Assembly: GCA_964342265.1 (NCBI GenBank)
Contig: CAYFFE010000010.1
Coordinates: 1 to 48,703 of the forward strand
Direction of reading: 5' to 3'
Length of the DNA stretch: 48,703 nt
Source of the DNA: Halioxenophilus sp964342265
Lineage (GTDB): Bacteria; Pseudomonadota; Gammaproteobacteria; Pseudomonadales; Cellvibrionaceae
The position numbers were made by a program, and so were the translations under genes. This document shows positions 16,781-25,566 of this stretch, piece after piece; within the stretch, counting starts at the first letter, position 1; every line of letters starts with the position of its first letter. Under the pieces are notes generated by a model. It saw nothing but the letters and a program-made list of their open reading frames with translations. It was not told the origin of the DNA and made no database searches.

Positions 16781-17950
16781 TTAATCGGTCTCGGGGTAGA
16801 ACTCTTTCATGCGTCGCTCCTGCATCCAGTGATGCAGGAACGCCCGCACGCCGGGTGTTTTAAACCCTCGCTTGCGATTTTTACTGCCCAGGCGAAACAA
16901 TACGCGATACTGAAACAGCAGTGCCCCAACCGCGTCTTTTAGCGTGGTGTCGCTATCCCAAATGTGTAAGGATTCTGAGCTAGCAGTATTAATCTCAATG
17001 ATTTCAATTCCTTTACCACGCTTCAGACTTTCGATATCTGGAAACTTGATATCCAACCGACCGTAATGAAATTCGGGCAAATCTAACATAATTTCGTTGA
17101 TCGCCGCCGTTAACTCGGGCGAAATATGGTGATTCGCGTCTTTAAAAATCGCACCTTTACTGTGCGTGGCAGAAAATACCAGTCGAAACGGCTCGCCGGC
17201 GGGAATGACTTCGTGCCAGCGGCTTTGATGTCGCGCTTGATACAAATGCTTTAATTGTCCCGCGCGCGAGTCATTAGCGATTAGCTCACCCAACGTATCG
17301 CGGCCATTGCCAACCACATAAGGCATATATTTTAAGGCCAACGAAACAATTTGCCCTTGTTCAGAATCGGGCTCACGTACATAAAAAACGCCAGCTTCCG
17401 CTTCGTTGTCGGCCAATCGCTGAACCATAATGCTCGAATCCACCGGATAAGCGGCAATATAGTCCTGCAATTGATCTAAATTTTTGATCAGTTTAACGCC
17501 CGAGCCGCGACAACCCACATCGGGCTTGCAAACAACCGGATAGCTCATGCCCTGACGGGCCATTTCCGATTCGATACTGCTGGCTTGAACCGCCCAACAA
17601 TCGTGATTAATTTTGTGGATAAACCACGTCAGAATAGCCTCGTTGCAGCGCCCCTTGGCCTGCTCATAAAGGGCACTTTTGGGAATTCCCACCATGCCCG
17701 ACAACTTCAGCCCAGGATTAGCTATAAGCGGCAAGGTTAATGAACGATGGCGAACACTGAGCGCCAGCCACTGCACCACAACGGGAATATACATGACCCA
17801 AACGGGCCAAAATTCGAACATAGAAACCCGCCGCTCGCCAAATTCGAGCGGTGGCATTCCTGGGGTGACAAACGCCTCGGATGAGGCTGTTGTATGTTCC
17901 TCAACCCTGCTGGATTCAGACAACGCAGATTGAGTGACTTGTTCAGACAT
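16781..17950 (-). CDS. ATP-grasp ligase-like protein
   Basis: A protein of about 389 residues. An N-terminal hydrophobic stretch (FEFWPVWVMYIPVVVQWLAL) precedes the conserved LIANPGLKLSGMVG block. ATP-grasp features follow: YPVVCKPDVGCRGSGVKLI (nucleotide-binding Lys and Gly loop), SSIMVQRLAD, and the metal-binding end HYGRLDIKFPD with IEIIEINTASSES. It resembles D-alanine-D-alanine-ligase-like ATP-grasp proteins of unknown substrate. Such enzymes join a carboxylate to an amine using ATP. The ATG at 17950 is preferred; an in-frame GTG at 18022 would extend it with little-conserved residues. Only about 70 bp separate it from the OlsF-like gene, so a joint role in modifying an aminolipid head group is possible but unproven. 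Confidence 0.75.
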   Translation of the reverse strand: MSEQVTQSALSESSRVEEHTTASSEAFVTPGMPPLEFGERRVSMFEFWPVWVMYIPVVVQWLALSVRHRSLTLPLIANPGLKLSGMVGIPKSALYEQAKGRCNEAILTWFIHKINHDCWAVQASSIESEMARQGMSYPVVCKPDVGCRGSGVKLIKNLDQLQDYIAAYPVDSSIMVQRLADNEAEAGVFYVREPDSEQGQIVSLALKYMPYVVGNGRDTLGELIANDSRAGQLKHLYQARHQSRWHEVIPAGEPFRLVFSATHSKGAIFKDANHHISPELTAAINEIMLDLPEFHYGRLDIKFPDIESLKRGKGIEIIEINTASSESLHIWDSDTTLKDAVGALLFQYRVLFRLGSKNRKRGFKTPGVRAFLHHWMQERRMKEFYPETD

Positions 17951-18306
17951 AGTAGATATCGATTTATTCCCTGTGAGACAGACAAAAGACTCTGCTTTTA
18001 ATTCCTCAAAATGGCCTGCCACACAAAAGCTAATTGCGCTACAGTATCACCAGCCCTTTTGAGGCGGTATCACAATTTGTACACATTTAATTAGCACCTT
18101 TGGGCATCTAATGATGCCAGGGGCCAGCCAGGGTAGACAGTTAGCATTAAGTTTTTGTGACAGCGCGCTAGTATACAGATTCTGACGAAGGCTTCAAAAG
18201 TCATTAGCCGCATTCAATGCGGGCTTTGTCGTTTAATATATTTTTTCCAACTCATCCAACAAACGCGCTCATGACTTACAGCGCCAATTTTGACAGAGGT
18301 GAACAA

Positions 18307-18609
18307 ATGTACATCGCAATGAATCGATTCAAAATCGCCAAAGGTAAAGAGCAGGAATTTATTGAAATTTGGAAAAGCCGAGACTCCCATCTTGACGGAG
18401 TGCCCGGTTTTAAAGAATTTCACTTATTGCAGGGACCCTCTCACGAGGACTATACGCTATTCGCTTCGCATTCCCTTTGGCAATCAGAAGAGGCTTTCAC
18501 TGCCTGGACACAATCCGAAGCGTTTCGCAAAGCTCACGCCAACGCGGGTAGCAACAAGGACATCTACCTTGGCCCACCGCAGTTTGAAGGCTTTGAACAG
18601 GTGCTTTAA
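18307..18609 (+). CDS. Antibiotic biosynthesis monooxygenase (ABM) domain protein
   Basis: A 100-residue single-domain protein with the dimeric ferredoxin-like fold of the ABM family. Visible motifs are MNRFKIAKGKEQEFIEIWKS, GVPGFKEFHLLQG and YTLFASHSLWQSEEAF. Relatives include cofactor-free monooxygenases and IsdG-type heme-degrading enzymes; this one shows no decisive residue for either, so the reaction is open. The ATG at 18307 is chosen because AGAGGTG lies 6-8 bases upstream; the 5' extension in frame has no conserved sequence. It stands alone and ends 18 bp before the convergent polysaccharide gene. Confidence 0.82.
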   Translation: MYIAMNRFKIAKGKEQEFIEIWKSRDSHLDGVPGFKEFHLLQGPSHEDYTLFASHSLWQSEEAFTAWTQSEAFRKAHANAGSNKDIYLGPPQFEGFEQVL

Positions 18610-18626
18610 AAAAACTTGCTGGGCTA

Positions 18627-20072
18627 TTATTTTTTGGCGTCTGCTGTGTTTTTTAAATAGGCGGAACTTAAAGCAAAGAATATAAATATCAGCTCCTCCA
18701 AATACCCCACTAAGCTGACGGTAAAGATTACCACTGCGAGGCCAATTATTACGGAAAATAGTACGCTTCCTGCCATATAGCGTGCATCGTTGATGGCTCG
18801 CAACTCCGAAACTCGTTTGGACACGCCACTTATAGCAGTCCACCATATTGCCATGTAGATAAACAATCCTACGGAGCCATAACGGAGGGCTACATGAAGA
18901 TAATGATTGACGATATCTACTATCCCTTGACCTTGAGTCATATTGGCAACCAATACAGGATTGCTCCAGAAATTTGGATTACCCAACAGCGGCGCACGCC
19001 AAAATGCGTCGCCAGAGTATGTCAGTAAATCAGCACGGTATTGAAACGAACCTGAAGAATCCAAATTAATAACAGCTTGTATGTTCAGCGACACGGCGAT
19101 CACAGCTATAACTGCGATGACTTTACAAGCAGTCTTCCATCCTTGGCTAGATTTATAAAAATATAGGCTAGACAAAAACGCCAACATTAACGTTAGCTGA
19201 GCACCACGAGAATCCGTAAACAGCATCGCTGTAAAAATCAACGCAGCGAGAACATACGCCATCATGTTTTGTTTTAACCCAATCTTTCGTACATTTAGCA
19301 TGATAAAACATGCTACTGCTAAATACATACCGAAAGTAATTGGCGTCAACCAAGAACTTGAAACACGCAACCCCAACCCACGGAAATAATACGCATACTG
19401 GAGCCTAGCCAAATGTATACCGTCAATGTTGTTAGCTAAACTAGCATAAGTTTTCCAAACCACGCCCCATTCCACAATACTCTCCATGGATAGAGCAACA
19501 CCCATCATGCCCATTGCCAACAAACTCTTTTCTAAGGAGAGCTTAGTATGAGATATAACCCGATAAGGTAACCAATAAGTGATAAAGTTAACGATAACAA
19601 GGCGCACAGTTTGGGTAATAGCCGTGTGATCACGGAAATCTAAAATGGTCGAGAGTACGATAAAGGCTAGTACAAATTTATCTATAACCGATAGTGATTC
19701 TTTTCTCTCCCTCAATCTTGCATAGACTGGAGTTAAAAGCACTAAACCCAAGAACATTGGGTATGTCATTTTCAAAATACCATCAATGCCGGGAAAAGGA
19801 ATGACATAAGCCAGCTTCGGCAGGGCGAACAATAAAGCCAAGTAAAAAAAAACTCGACTTTCGTCATCATCAGGAATGGCTAATATGCCAATTAAAATTA
19901 TTGCAATATAAACAAACCAAATATTTGCAAGCACGCCTGCAACAACAATAAGAATCAGCCAACACTTCGCCCACTGATCGACTTCTTTCACCTCGAAAAA
20001 GTACCGAAAAGTAAAAGCTGCCGCGAGGACAGGAATAGATAGGTAAATGATCGTCGATAAAATAACTAACAT
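18627..20072 (-). CDS. O-antigen ligase/polymerase-like membrane protein (Wzy/WaaL family)
   Basis: A 481-residue polytopic membrane protein with about 11-13 hydrophobic segments. A large soluble loop near residues 345-395 contains YRADLLTYSGDAFWRAPLLG and GIVDIVNHYLHVALRYGSVG, the pattern of the O-antigen ligase/polymerase family periplasmic loop with its conserved His near the end. It should polymerise or transfer an undecaprenol-linked glycan at the outer face of the inner membrane. AT content is higher than in neighbouring housekeeping genes, as is common for polymerases of variable glycans. It is the most distal gene of the minus-strand polysaccharide block, after the flippase, with 289 bp between them holding no visible gene. 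Confidence 0.82.
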   Translation of the reverse strand: MLVILSTIIYLSIPVLAAAFTFRYFFEVKEVDQWAKCWLILIVVAGVLANIWFVYIAIILIGILAIPDDDESRVFFYLALLFALPKLAYVIPFPGIDGILKMTYPMFLGLVLLTPVYARLRERKESLSVIDKFVLAFIVLSTILDFRDHTAITQTVRLVIVNFITYWLPYRVISHTKLSLEKSLLAMGMMGVALSMESIVEWGVVWKTYASLANNIDGIHLARLQYAYYFRGLGLRVSSSWLTPITFGMYLAVACFIMLNVRKIGLKQNMMAYVLAALIFTAMLFTDSRGAQLTLMLAFLSSLYFYKSSQGWKTACKVIAVIAVIAVSLNIQAVINLDSSGSFQYRADLLTYSGDAFWRAPLLGNPNFWSNPVLVANMTQGQGIVDIVNHYLHVALRYGSVGLFIYMAIWWTAISGVSKRVSELRAINDARYMAGSVLFSVIIGLAVVIFTVSLVGYLEELIFIFFALSSAYLKNTADAKK

Positions 20073-20361
20073 AGCGAATAAAGATATAGATTCTGTAAAT
20101 TATCTTATCTTAGAAAAAAGAAACTTGACCCACTTCGGCCAAACAGCCAAACCAGAAACGCATTTTTCATTAGAACTAAAATGTGAGGCAAGCGACTAAC
20201 GAACAATAAAATTATCAAATACACCAATCGCTTATATCCACTGTGGATAAATCTACTAGGCTAGCCATAAACAACTTCTGAGAAATGGAGCGAATTTAAA
20301 TTGCCACTGCCCGATTTTCCTTGAACGACAATATAAAACCACTACAAATAACAAAGTAACG

Positions 20362-21696
20362 TTATAAAAAACTAGAATTTGTCATAAGGTTTAACGGGTT
20401 AGCATCAAACACCATCCAACCAATCCAAGTTAGTAACAAAGTTAAAACTACAATTGGAATATCGTCTAGCGGCCAGCAATAACCATATTTTCGGACCATA
20501 ACATGAAGCAGAATGATACTTATTATCGGAATTAGTACAAAAACTGCCATTAACCCTTGAATGCCAAAGTAGGCTACACCCAGTATTAAAGCCAGTAAAT
20601 AGGTACCACCCTTTACGACCTGATAGGTCATAGCATCAAACGAATTACCATGAGCCAAAAACAGTGGTCTTAATGTGGTATCGAGAAGTCTAAACATGGC
20701 CGCCAACGCTAACACTTGCAACATCCAACCGGCTTCGATATACCGGTCATCGTAGAGTAAGTTGATCAACCACTGACCACCAACAATCAAAGGCAAACAA
20801 CCAAGCATTCCAAGCGCGAGCCCTATCAATCGAAATTTTCGGATTTTACGGTACTGGTCAGCACCTTGCTCAACTGTCTTTCTATACAAAGGGAACAAAA
20901 ACTTTGATGCGGCATTTTCGCCCAATTCGTTGAAAAGCATAGAAAAGTTAATGGCAATACTATAAACCCCTAACATTTCTAAAGTGAAAAACTTACCGAG
21001 AACTAATCGGTCGCCCTGGGAAATCAAATATAGACTACCTGTTGAAAGTAGAATCCACCGGCCAAAACGAAAGATTTCATGAAATGAAGGCCAATGCCAA
21101 TGCCAGCGATTGCCTGCCCCCGGAATAAAAAAATGATAAAAAGCCAAGGTAAACACGGAGACGAGAACAGTGCCGATGACTAGAGACCAAATACTTCGAT
21201 AGTAATAGGCTAAGCCTATGAAAAATATCATCCCTAATAACTGAGCCAATAGCTCCAAGGCTGACAACCTTTTCAAATAGAGCTCTTTTGCCTGCCAATA
21301 CACCTTTGTCGGCGTCAAGCCAGTTATGAGTGTCGTCGCAGCGGCAATGGCAATTAAACTCGGTAATTGCGCTACATCGTAGAAATTTGCCAAAGGAAAC
21401 GACAACGCTAGCAATACTACATAAAGTATTACACCTCTCACCACTTGAATTGACCAAGCAGTGTTGTAAAACCTGGGCAAATGGGATTCTGGGTTATTGA
21501 TGATTACGCCTCGGATTCCAACATCCGAGAACATGGTGGCACCAAGGATAAAGGCGTTTACTAGTGCCATTAAACCAAACATTTCTGGAGCGAGTAGTCG
21601 TGTAAGAATCAAATTACCGACTAATCTAATAAGCTGCGCCCCACCAATACCAACGAGAACCCAAAAAAGGTTAGACACCAACGAATTTGTTTTCAC
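20362..21696 (-). CDS. Oligosaccharide flippase (Wzx, MOP/PST superfamily)
   Basis: A 444-residue polytopic protein with about 12 hydrophobic segments. The N-terminal SNLFWVLVGIGGAQLIRLVGNLILTRLLAPEMFGLMALVNAF pattern (shown here as known family signature, RLLAPEMFGL) is typical of the polysaccharide-export Wzx/PST flippases, as are SDVGIRGVIINNPE and the repeated GxxxxxxxFF helices. It should move the lipid-linked repeat unit across the inner membrane for polymerisation. The start is a GTG at 21696. It is 30 bp downstream of the sulfotransferase gene and AT-rich like the Wzy-like gene after it. Confidence 0.85.
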   Translation of the reverse strand: MKTNSLVSNLFWVLVGIGGAQLIRLVGNLILTRLLAPEMFGLMALVNAFILGATMFSDVGIRGVIINNPESHLPRFYNTAWSIQVVRGVILYVVLLALSFPLANFYDVAQLPSLIAIAAATTLITGLTPTKVYWQAKELYLKRLSALELLAQLLGMIFFIGLAYYYRSIWSLVIGTVLVSVFTLAFYHFFIPGAGNRWHWHWPSFHEIFRFGRWILLSTGSLYLISQGDRLVLGKFFTLEMLGVYSIAINFSMLFNELGENAASKFLFPLYRKTVEQGADQYRKIRKFRLIGLALGMLGCLPLIVGGQWLINLLYDDRYIEAGWMLQVLALAAMFRLLDTTLRPLFLAHGNSFDAMTYQVVKGGTYLLALILGVAYFGIQGLMAVFVLIPIISIILLHVMVRKYGYCWPLDDIPIVVLTLLLTWIGWMVFDANPLNLMTNSSFL

Positions 21697-21725
21697 TTAG
21701 CGACCCGTATTTGCTTAGAGAAAAC

Positions 21726-22646
21726 TTACGCCGCAGGTTTAACGGCGGGGGATTCCCAGGACTCTGTAGACAACCCGGTTAGTTGGGTAAGTTCATTATT
21801 TGAGGAACTATAATACAGGCGTAAAAATTCAAGGTCAGCTTCACTTGCTGGGGGAATATTTTGGACATACTCTTTTACCAAGCGCTTACCCCAAGGCGAT
21901 TTACTTACTACCGTTGAAGCTGTACTTGCTAATTTTGCTCGTGCGTCCGGAGTGAGCAAATCAAACACCCATTTAACTACAGGAAATTGTCGTATAGATT
22001 TCACTACAGATTGGGCCTTGTGTTCCGCCAACCCCTCACCTGCTTGATTACTAACTTTTTGTTCAACATCAAGTACTTCGGCAGTCGAAATATTTAAAAA
22101 AAGACAAATCTCCTTAAGCACGGCTTGTGGCTCAATGACTAGCCGCTTGAAATCGACAATATAAAACTGCTCCTGGGGAAAATACTTCCAAAAGCGTTTA
22201 AGTTGCTCTGCGTATTTACCCGCCATCAGCATCTCTTCGTCGTCTTTAATGGCCTGAGCAAAATCTTTAAATTCACCGCCGTAAACGGCGACTTCTTCCA
22301 TACGATGGCGATAGTGCGAATAGGCCCGTTTAACTGGATCGCGCACCACGTAAATAAATTTTGCCTGAGGATTACGCTGATAAATGCGCTCGGGCACATC
22401 GGGAAAGGTCGGCCAGCGCGAGTAGCAGGTTGAGCCATCACCCCACAATTGATTAACCCCAGCCTCTTTAAACAACGACAGATACCAATCGTCGCCCTTG
22501 GCGTAGACTTTCGGCTGACTGAAGTAGCCAGGCTCTTTGGGATGGACCATAAAGATTTGATCATGCCCAACTAAATAGTCGTGCAGAGTTGTCGTTCCAG
22601 CCTTCATGGCACCAATGACAAAAAAGTCTGGCCACCTTTGCGTCAT
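21726..22646 (-). CDS. PAPS-dependent sulfotransferase
   Basis: A 306-residue cytosolic enzyme. The N-terminal FFVIGAMKAGTTTLHDYL is the 5'-phosphosulfate-binding loop of the sulfotransferase family, and KFIYVVRDPVKRAYSHYRH is the 3'-phosphate-binding strand with its Arg and Ser. A FYIVDFKRLVIEPQAVL segment follows, as in heparan-type and NodH-like enzymes. It should transfer sulfate from PAPS to a sugar hydroxyl of the glycan repeat unit. Its ATG overlaps the stop of the oxygenase gene by one base (TAATG), so the two are coupled. No PAPS-synthesis genes are in the window; the cell's assimilatory pathway could supply it. Confidence 0.88.
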   Translation of the reverse strand: MTQRWPDFFVIGAMKAGTTTLHDYLVGHDQIFMVHPKEPGYFSQPKVYAKGDDWYLSLFKEAGVNQLWGDGSTCYSRWPTFPDVPERIYQRNPQAKFIYVVRDPVKRAYSHYRHRMEEVAVYGGEFKDFAQAIKDDEEMLMAGKYAEQLKRFWKYFPQEQFYIVDFKRLVIEPQAVLKEICLFLNISTAEVLDVEQKVSNQAGEGLAEHKAQSVVKSIRQFPVVKWVFDLLTPDARAKLASTASTVVSKSPWGKRLVKEYVQNIPPASEADLEFLRLYYSSSNNELTQLTGLSTESWESPAVKPAA

Positions 22647-23437
22647 TACAGAACCTTCCCTAGCTTTTCCTTAACTCGATCGGCAAACGTACGTTTACCC
22701 AACTCATCTCGCTGACCTTGTTCGTTCAAAAATACCGTGCTGTGCGACTTGGAAACCTGCTCACCGTGCTCCTTGGACGTATAGTAGTACAAAGCCAGAG
22801 ATCGGCGACTGCGATCTTCGGGGCAAGTCAGCGGTTCCGGATGACCGTGGAAACTGGTATTGGTGGTGGTGAATATGGCCATGCGATTAAAAATAGGCAA
22901 CACTTTCTTTTCACAGCCACCAGTCGCTTCGCGCCACAATTGAAAGTGGCCACCGTACTCTTCTTTCCAATCTTTATTTAAATAAATAATCACATTTAAA
23001 CGTCGGAAAGCGTTTAGTTTATCGTGCTGGTTAAAATCCACATGCACACCCAACTTTCCGCCACGTGGAATTTTATGAATACCACCACCCACAAGGTAAG
23101 GGTCGGGAATCAACCCTTGAATGCCGGTTAATTCACTCAAAAACTCCAAGAAAGGTTCGGAATTTAAATTATGAATGAACGCGCGCGTGATGGGCGGCAG
23201 GTTTTGATCGCGGTTAAATTGCAGCTTTTTCTCGTAGACGGTTTCGAAACTCTTCCAATTGGATTCTACGGTTTCGATTTCATCGAGAATTGCGTCCAAC
23301 ACCTCAGGATCAAACACCTCATCGTACACACCGTGTTTAAACGGTGCGGCGGTTTGGTAATTGTTGTGCTCTTCCTTGGCCAATGCTTCCAATTTTTCGT
23401 AAGGCAACATTGAGTTGTATCTATCCATTGTCAACAT
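22646..23437 (-). CDS. 2-oxoglutarate/Fe(II)-dependent oxygenase
   Basis: A 263-residue soluble protein of the prolyl-4-hydroxylase-like 2OG-Fe(II) family. The metal triad is visible: HVDFN gives His and Asp, and FHGHPEPL provides the distal His, followed by RSLALYYYT with the 2OG-binding Arg. Segments GGGIHKIPRGGKLGVHVDFN and NVIIYLNKDWKEEYGGHFQLW are typical. Enzymes like this occur in surface-polysaccharide loci, but their substrates are mostly unknown; a hydroxylation or oxidation of a sugar or its substituent is inferred. An ATG at 23428 (fourth codon) is an alternative start. The stop overlaps the sulfotransferase ATG. Confidence 0.85.
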   Translation of the reverse strand: MLTMDRYNSMLPYEKLEALAKEEHNNYQTAAPFKHGVYDEVFDPEVLDAILDEIETVESNWKSFETVYEKKLQFNRDQNLPPITRAFIHNLNSEPFLEFLSELTGIQGLIPDPYLVGGGIHKIPRGGKLGVHVDFNQHDKLNAFRRLNVIIYLNKDWKEEYGGHFQLWREATGGCEKKVLPIFNRMAIFTTTNTSFHGHPEPLTCPEDRSRRSLALYYYTSKEHGEQVSKSHSTVFLNEQGQRDELGKRTFADRVKEKLGKVL

Positions 23438-23528
23438 AACGATTCCTCTGCAGCTTTATGGCACTGCAAACCCGTCAAAGAATTAATTGTCACCGTATTA
23501 GCAATACAAACGTTTTACCGATAATCGA

Positions 23529-24533
23529 TTATTTGTATTCGATAATACTGGGCCTTTGATTATTGCGATTTCTCGACCGGAACGTGATGATCCCGATCAA
23601 TTCCGGTACCTTTGCCAGGGCGATAAAAAAACTGTAAACCGTGGCCTCTGCAGGCTCTAGACGTTTGTCGAGTAAACAATATTTTAAAACTTTAGCAAAC
23701 AGCAGCACCGGCGGACACAGTAAAATTAATGTCAAAAGTGGCATTCCAAGCAACCCTAATACCAATCCTAATGGCGTCAATAGGATCAACCACCCCCATA
23801 ACAGAGCACTTTTCACTTCTCGGCGGTAGTATTTTTCCGGGCTGTCGCCGTGTAAAAACTCGCCCTGGGCGTAAGCGTGACCGCAGCGCTTGGCACGCAG
23901 CCACCACTGTTTAAAGCGCGTCATTTGCGCGTCGTGTCTGGTCATAATTTGGCCGATACGCCAGATCTGCCAGCCCTGCTCGCGCAAGCGAAAGCACATT
24001 TCCGGCTCTTCGCCAGCCACTACGGCGGGGTTAAAGCCCTGAACTTGGGCAAACGCCTCGGCACGGGCGAGAAAATCACCACCGCAGGCCATGGCCTGGC
24101 CAACCGGGGTGTTCCATTCAATATCGCACATGCGATTGTAAATACTGGCCTCGGGATAGCGCTCTTTGCGCTGGCCGCAGACGATCGCCGCTTTGGGGTT
24201 TTCACTCAAAAAGGCCGCAGCCTGTGATAACCAAGCGGCCTCAAGTTGGCAATCACCGTCGACAAATTGCACGAATTCCACGCTGGGCAGTTCACTTTTT
24301 AACGCGGCGAAACCTTCGTTGCGAGCCCGACCGGCACTGAACGGGATGGAGGTATCCAGCTCGACCACCGCAACGCCAATTGAGTGAGCGAAAGCGACAC
24401 TGTCATCGGTGGAGCCGGAATCCACATAGACGATTTTCTCCACCTGCTCGACCATAGAACGCAAGCACTGCTTAAGGCGCTCACCCTCATTGCGGCCGAT
24501 CACAACAGCACCGAGTGTTGCAGAGTCAGTCAT
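23529..24533 (-). CDS. Family 2 glycosyltransferase
   Basis: A 334-residue GT-A enzyme. It opens with LGAVVIGRNEGERLKQCLRS and IVYVDSGSTDDSV, followed by the metal-binding VQFVDGDCQLEAAWL (DGD as the DxD motif) and the acceptor-side region VVAGEEPEMCFRLREQGW with its ED-like acidic residues. A C-terminal hydrophobic region (WGWLILLTPLGLVLGLLGMPLLTLILL) anchors it to the inner membrane. It should add a sugar to the lipid-linked repeat unit. The donor sugar is not predictable. It is 30 bp upstream of nothing closely coupled; the Alg13-like gene precedes it by about 30 bp on the same strand. Confidence 0.87.
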   Translation of the reverse strand: MTDSATLGAVVIGRNEGERLKQCLRSMVEQVEKIVYVDSGSTDDSVAFAHSIGVAVVELDTSIPFSAGRARNEGFAALKSELPSVEFVQFVDGDCQLEAAWLSQAAAFLSENPKAAIVCGQRKERYPEASIYNRMCDIEWNTPVGQAMACGGDFLARAEAFAQVQGFNPAVVAGEEPEMCFRLREQGWQIWRIGQIMTRHDAQMTRFKQWWLRAKRCGHAYAQGEFLHGDSPEKYYRREVKSALLWGWLILLTPLGLVLGLLGMPLLTLILLCPPVLLFAKVLKYCLLDKRLEPAEATVYSFFIALAKVPELIGIITFRSRNRNNQRPSIIEYK

Positions 24534-24562
24534 TACCTGTCCTTGGCAAATTAGTGATCAAT

Positions 24563-25069
24563 TTAAACACCGTCTTGGGCGATTTCTTCAGTGGGCTTTA
24601 ATGTTTGCAAGAAATTGGCAACCGCATTACCCACGCCCACCACATTGGGCGACCGCGGCTTGGGCGTAAACGTGGTAACTTCACGCAGCTTTTCGGCTAA
24701 ATTGTCTTCGTTAAAACTCAGCACATGGCCAAGTTGCTCAAAGCGCTCGGCGGTAGACACTTGGTGATCATTAACATGCTCACCAAATTCACTTTGTCGT
24801 GCCAACACCAACAACCGCGTGTTGGAGTGTAACGCCTGAATGATGACACCAATACCGGCGTGGCCAATCACGAGATCGGCCTCCTGCACCAGGGTATCGT
24901 ACTCCGACTTCTCTACAAAACGTTTAAACTCAAAGTGTTGCGGCTCGTATTTACCCTCGCCGATTTGGCCAAAAACGGGCTCGGTAATAACACCCTGCGA
25001 TACGGCCTCATCGATAATGCGAAACAGACGATCGAAAGGCAGCATACTGCCAGAAGTTACGAAAATCAT
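24563..25069 (-). CDS. Alg13/PssE-like glycosyltransferase catalytic-half protein
   Basis: A 168-residue protein matching the C-terminal (donor-binding) half of GT28-type transferases, as in eukaryotic Alg13 and bacterial PssE. It opens MIFVTSGSMLPFDRLFRII and carries the donor-binding ADLVIGHAGIGVIIQAL. The ATG at 25069 overlaps the stop of the Alg14-like gene by 4 bases (ATGA), which fits the known need for the two halves to pair. A longer frame reaching 25123 lies inside the upstream gene and is rejected. Together they probably add the second sugar of the repeat unit. Confidence 0.82.
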   Translation of the reverse strand: MIFVTSGSMLPFDRLFRIIDEAVSQGVITEPVFGQIGEGKYEPQHFEFKRFVEKSEYDTLVQEADLVIGHAGIGVIIQALHSNTRLLVLARQSEFGEHVNDHQVSTAERFEQLGHVLSFNEDNLAEKLREVTTFTPKPRSPNVVGVGNAVANFLQTLKPTEEIAQDGV

Positions 25070-25566
25070 TGCAACTCCCCCACGTACTGAGCTTTGGGAT
25101 AGCGGGCTGCGACTTCGGGCCATTGCGTTAAAAACAGATCCGCGCGCTTCATGACCATCTTGCCACTCATTGATAAATCGTCTAATTGGGCAACGCTATC
25201 AATCCACACAAATTTGGCGTCTGTTAACAGCTTGGCCAGCATGCAGACGATGGCGATGGGCAGCGAGCCGGTGGTGATGATCACATCGGGTCGCTCGCGC
25301 AACACAAACCACAGCGCGCGCCAAGCGGTGGCAACAATACTGAGCGGCTTGTTGCGATCGCATTCACCCACCAAATAGGTCGGGCCCAATTCGTAGAGTT
25401 TTTTTGCCCAAATCTCGCGCGTAGTCACATACACCGACGGCTGTGTCGGCCAGTTGCCTACCGTGGCCAATAAACCCAACAACTCCGTCATGTGGCCGCC
25501 GGAGGAGGCACCCACACAGACCTTGAGTGCTCTTGAGGTTTTTTTAGAGCTGCCAGTGTTCATCAA
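25066..25566 (-). CDS. Alg14/PssD-like glycosyltransferase membrane-anchor half
   Basis: A 166-residue protein resembling Alg14 and PssD, the acceptor-binding partner of split GT28 enzymes. The motif VCVGASSGGHMTELL at about residues 16-30 is the family signature. DVIITTGSLPIAIVCMLAKLL is a hydrophobic segment that may touch the membrane, and KFVWIDSVAQLDDLSMSGKM plus DLFLTQWPE complete the fold. Its 5' end overlaps the upstream TIM-barrel gene by 23 bp and its 3' end overlaps the Alg13-like gene by 4 bp. The two halves form one enzyme (established for the family). Confidence 0.82.
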   Translation of the reverse strand: MMNTGSSKKTSRALKVCVGASSGGHMTELLGLLATVGNWPTQPSVYVTTREIWAKKLYELGPTYLVGECDRNKPLSIVATAWRALWFVLRERPDVIITTGSLPIAIVCMLAKLLTDAKFVWIDSVAQLDDLSMSGKMVMKRADLFLTQWPEVAARYPKAQYVGELQ

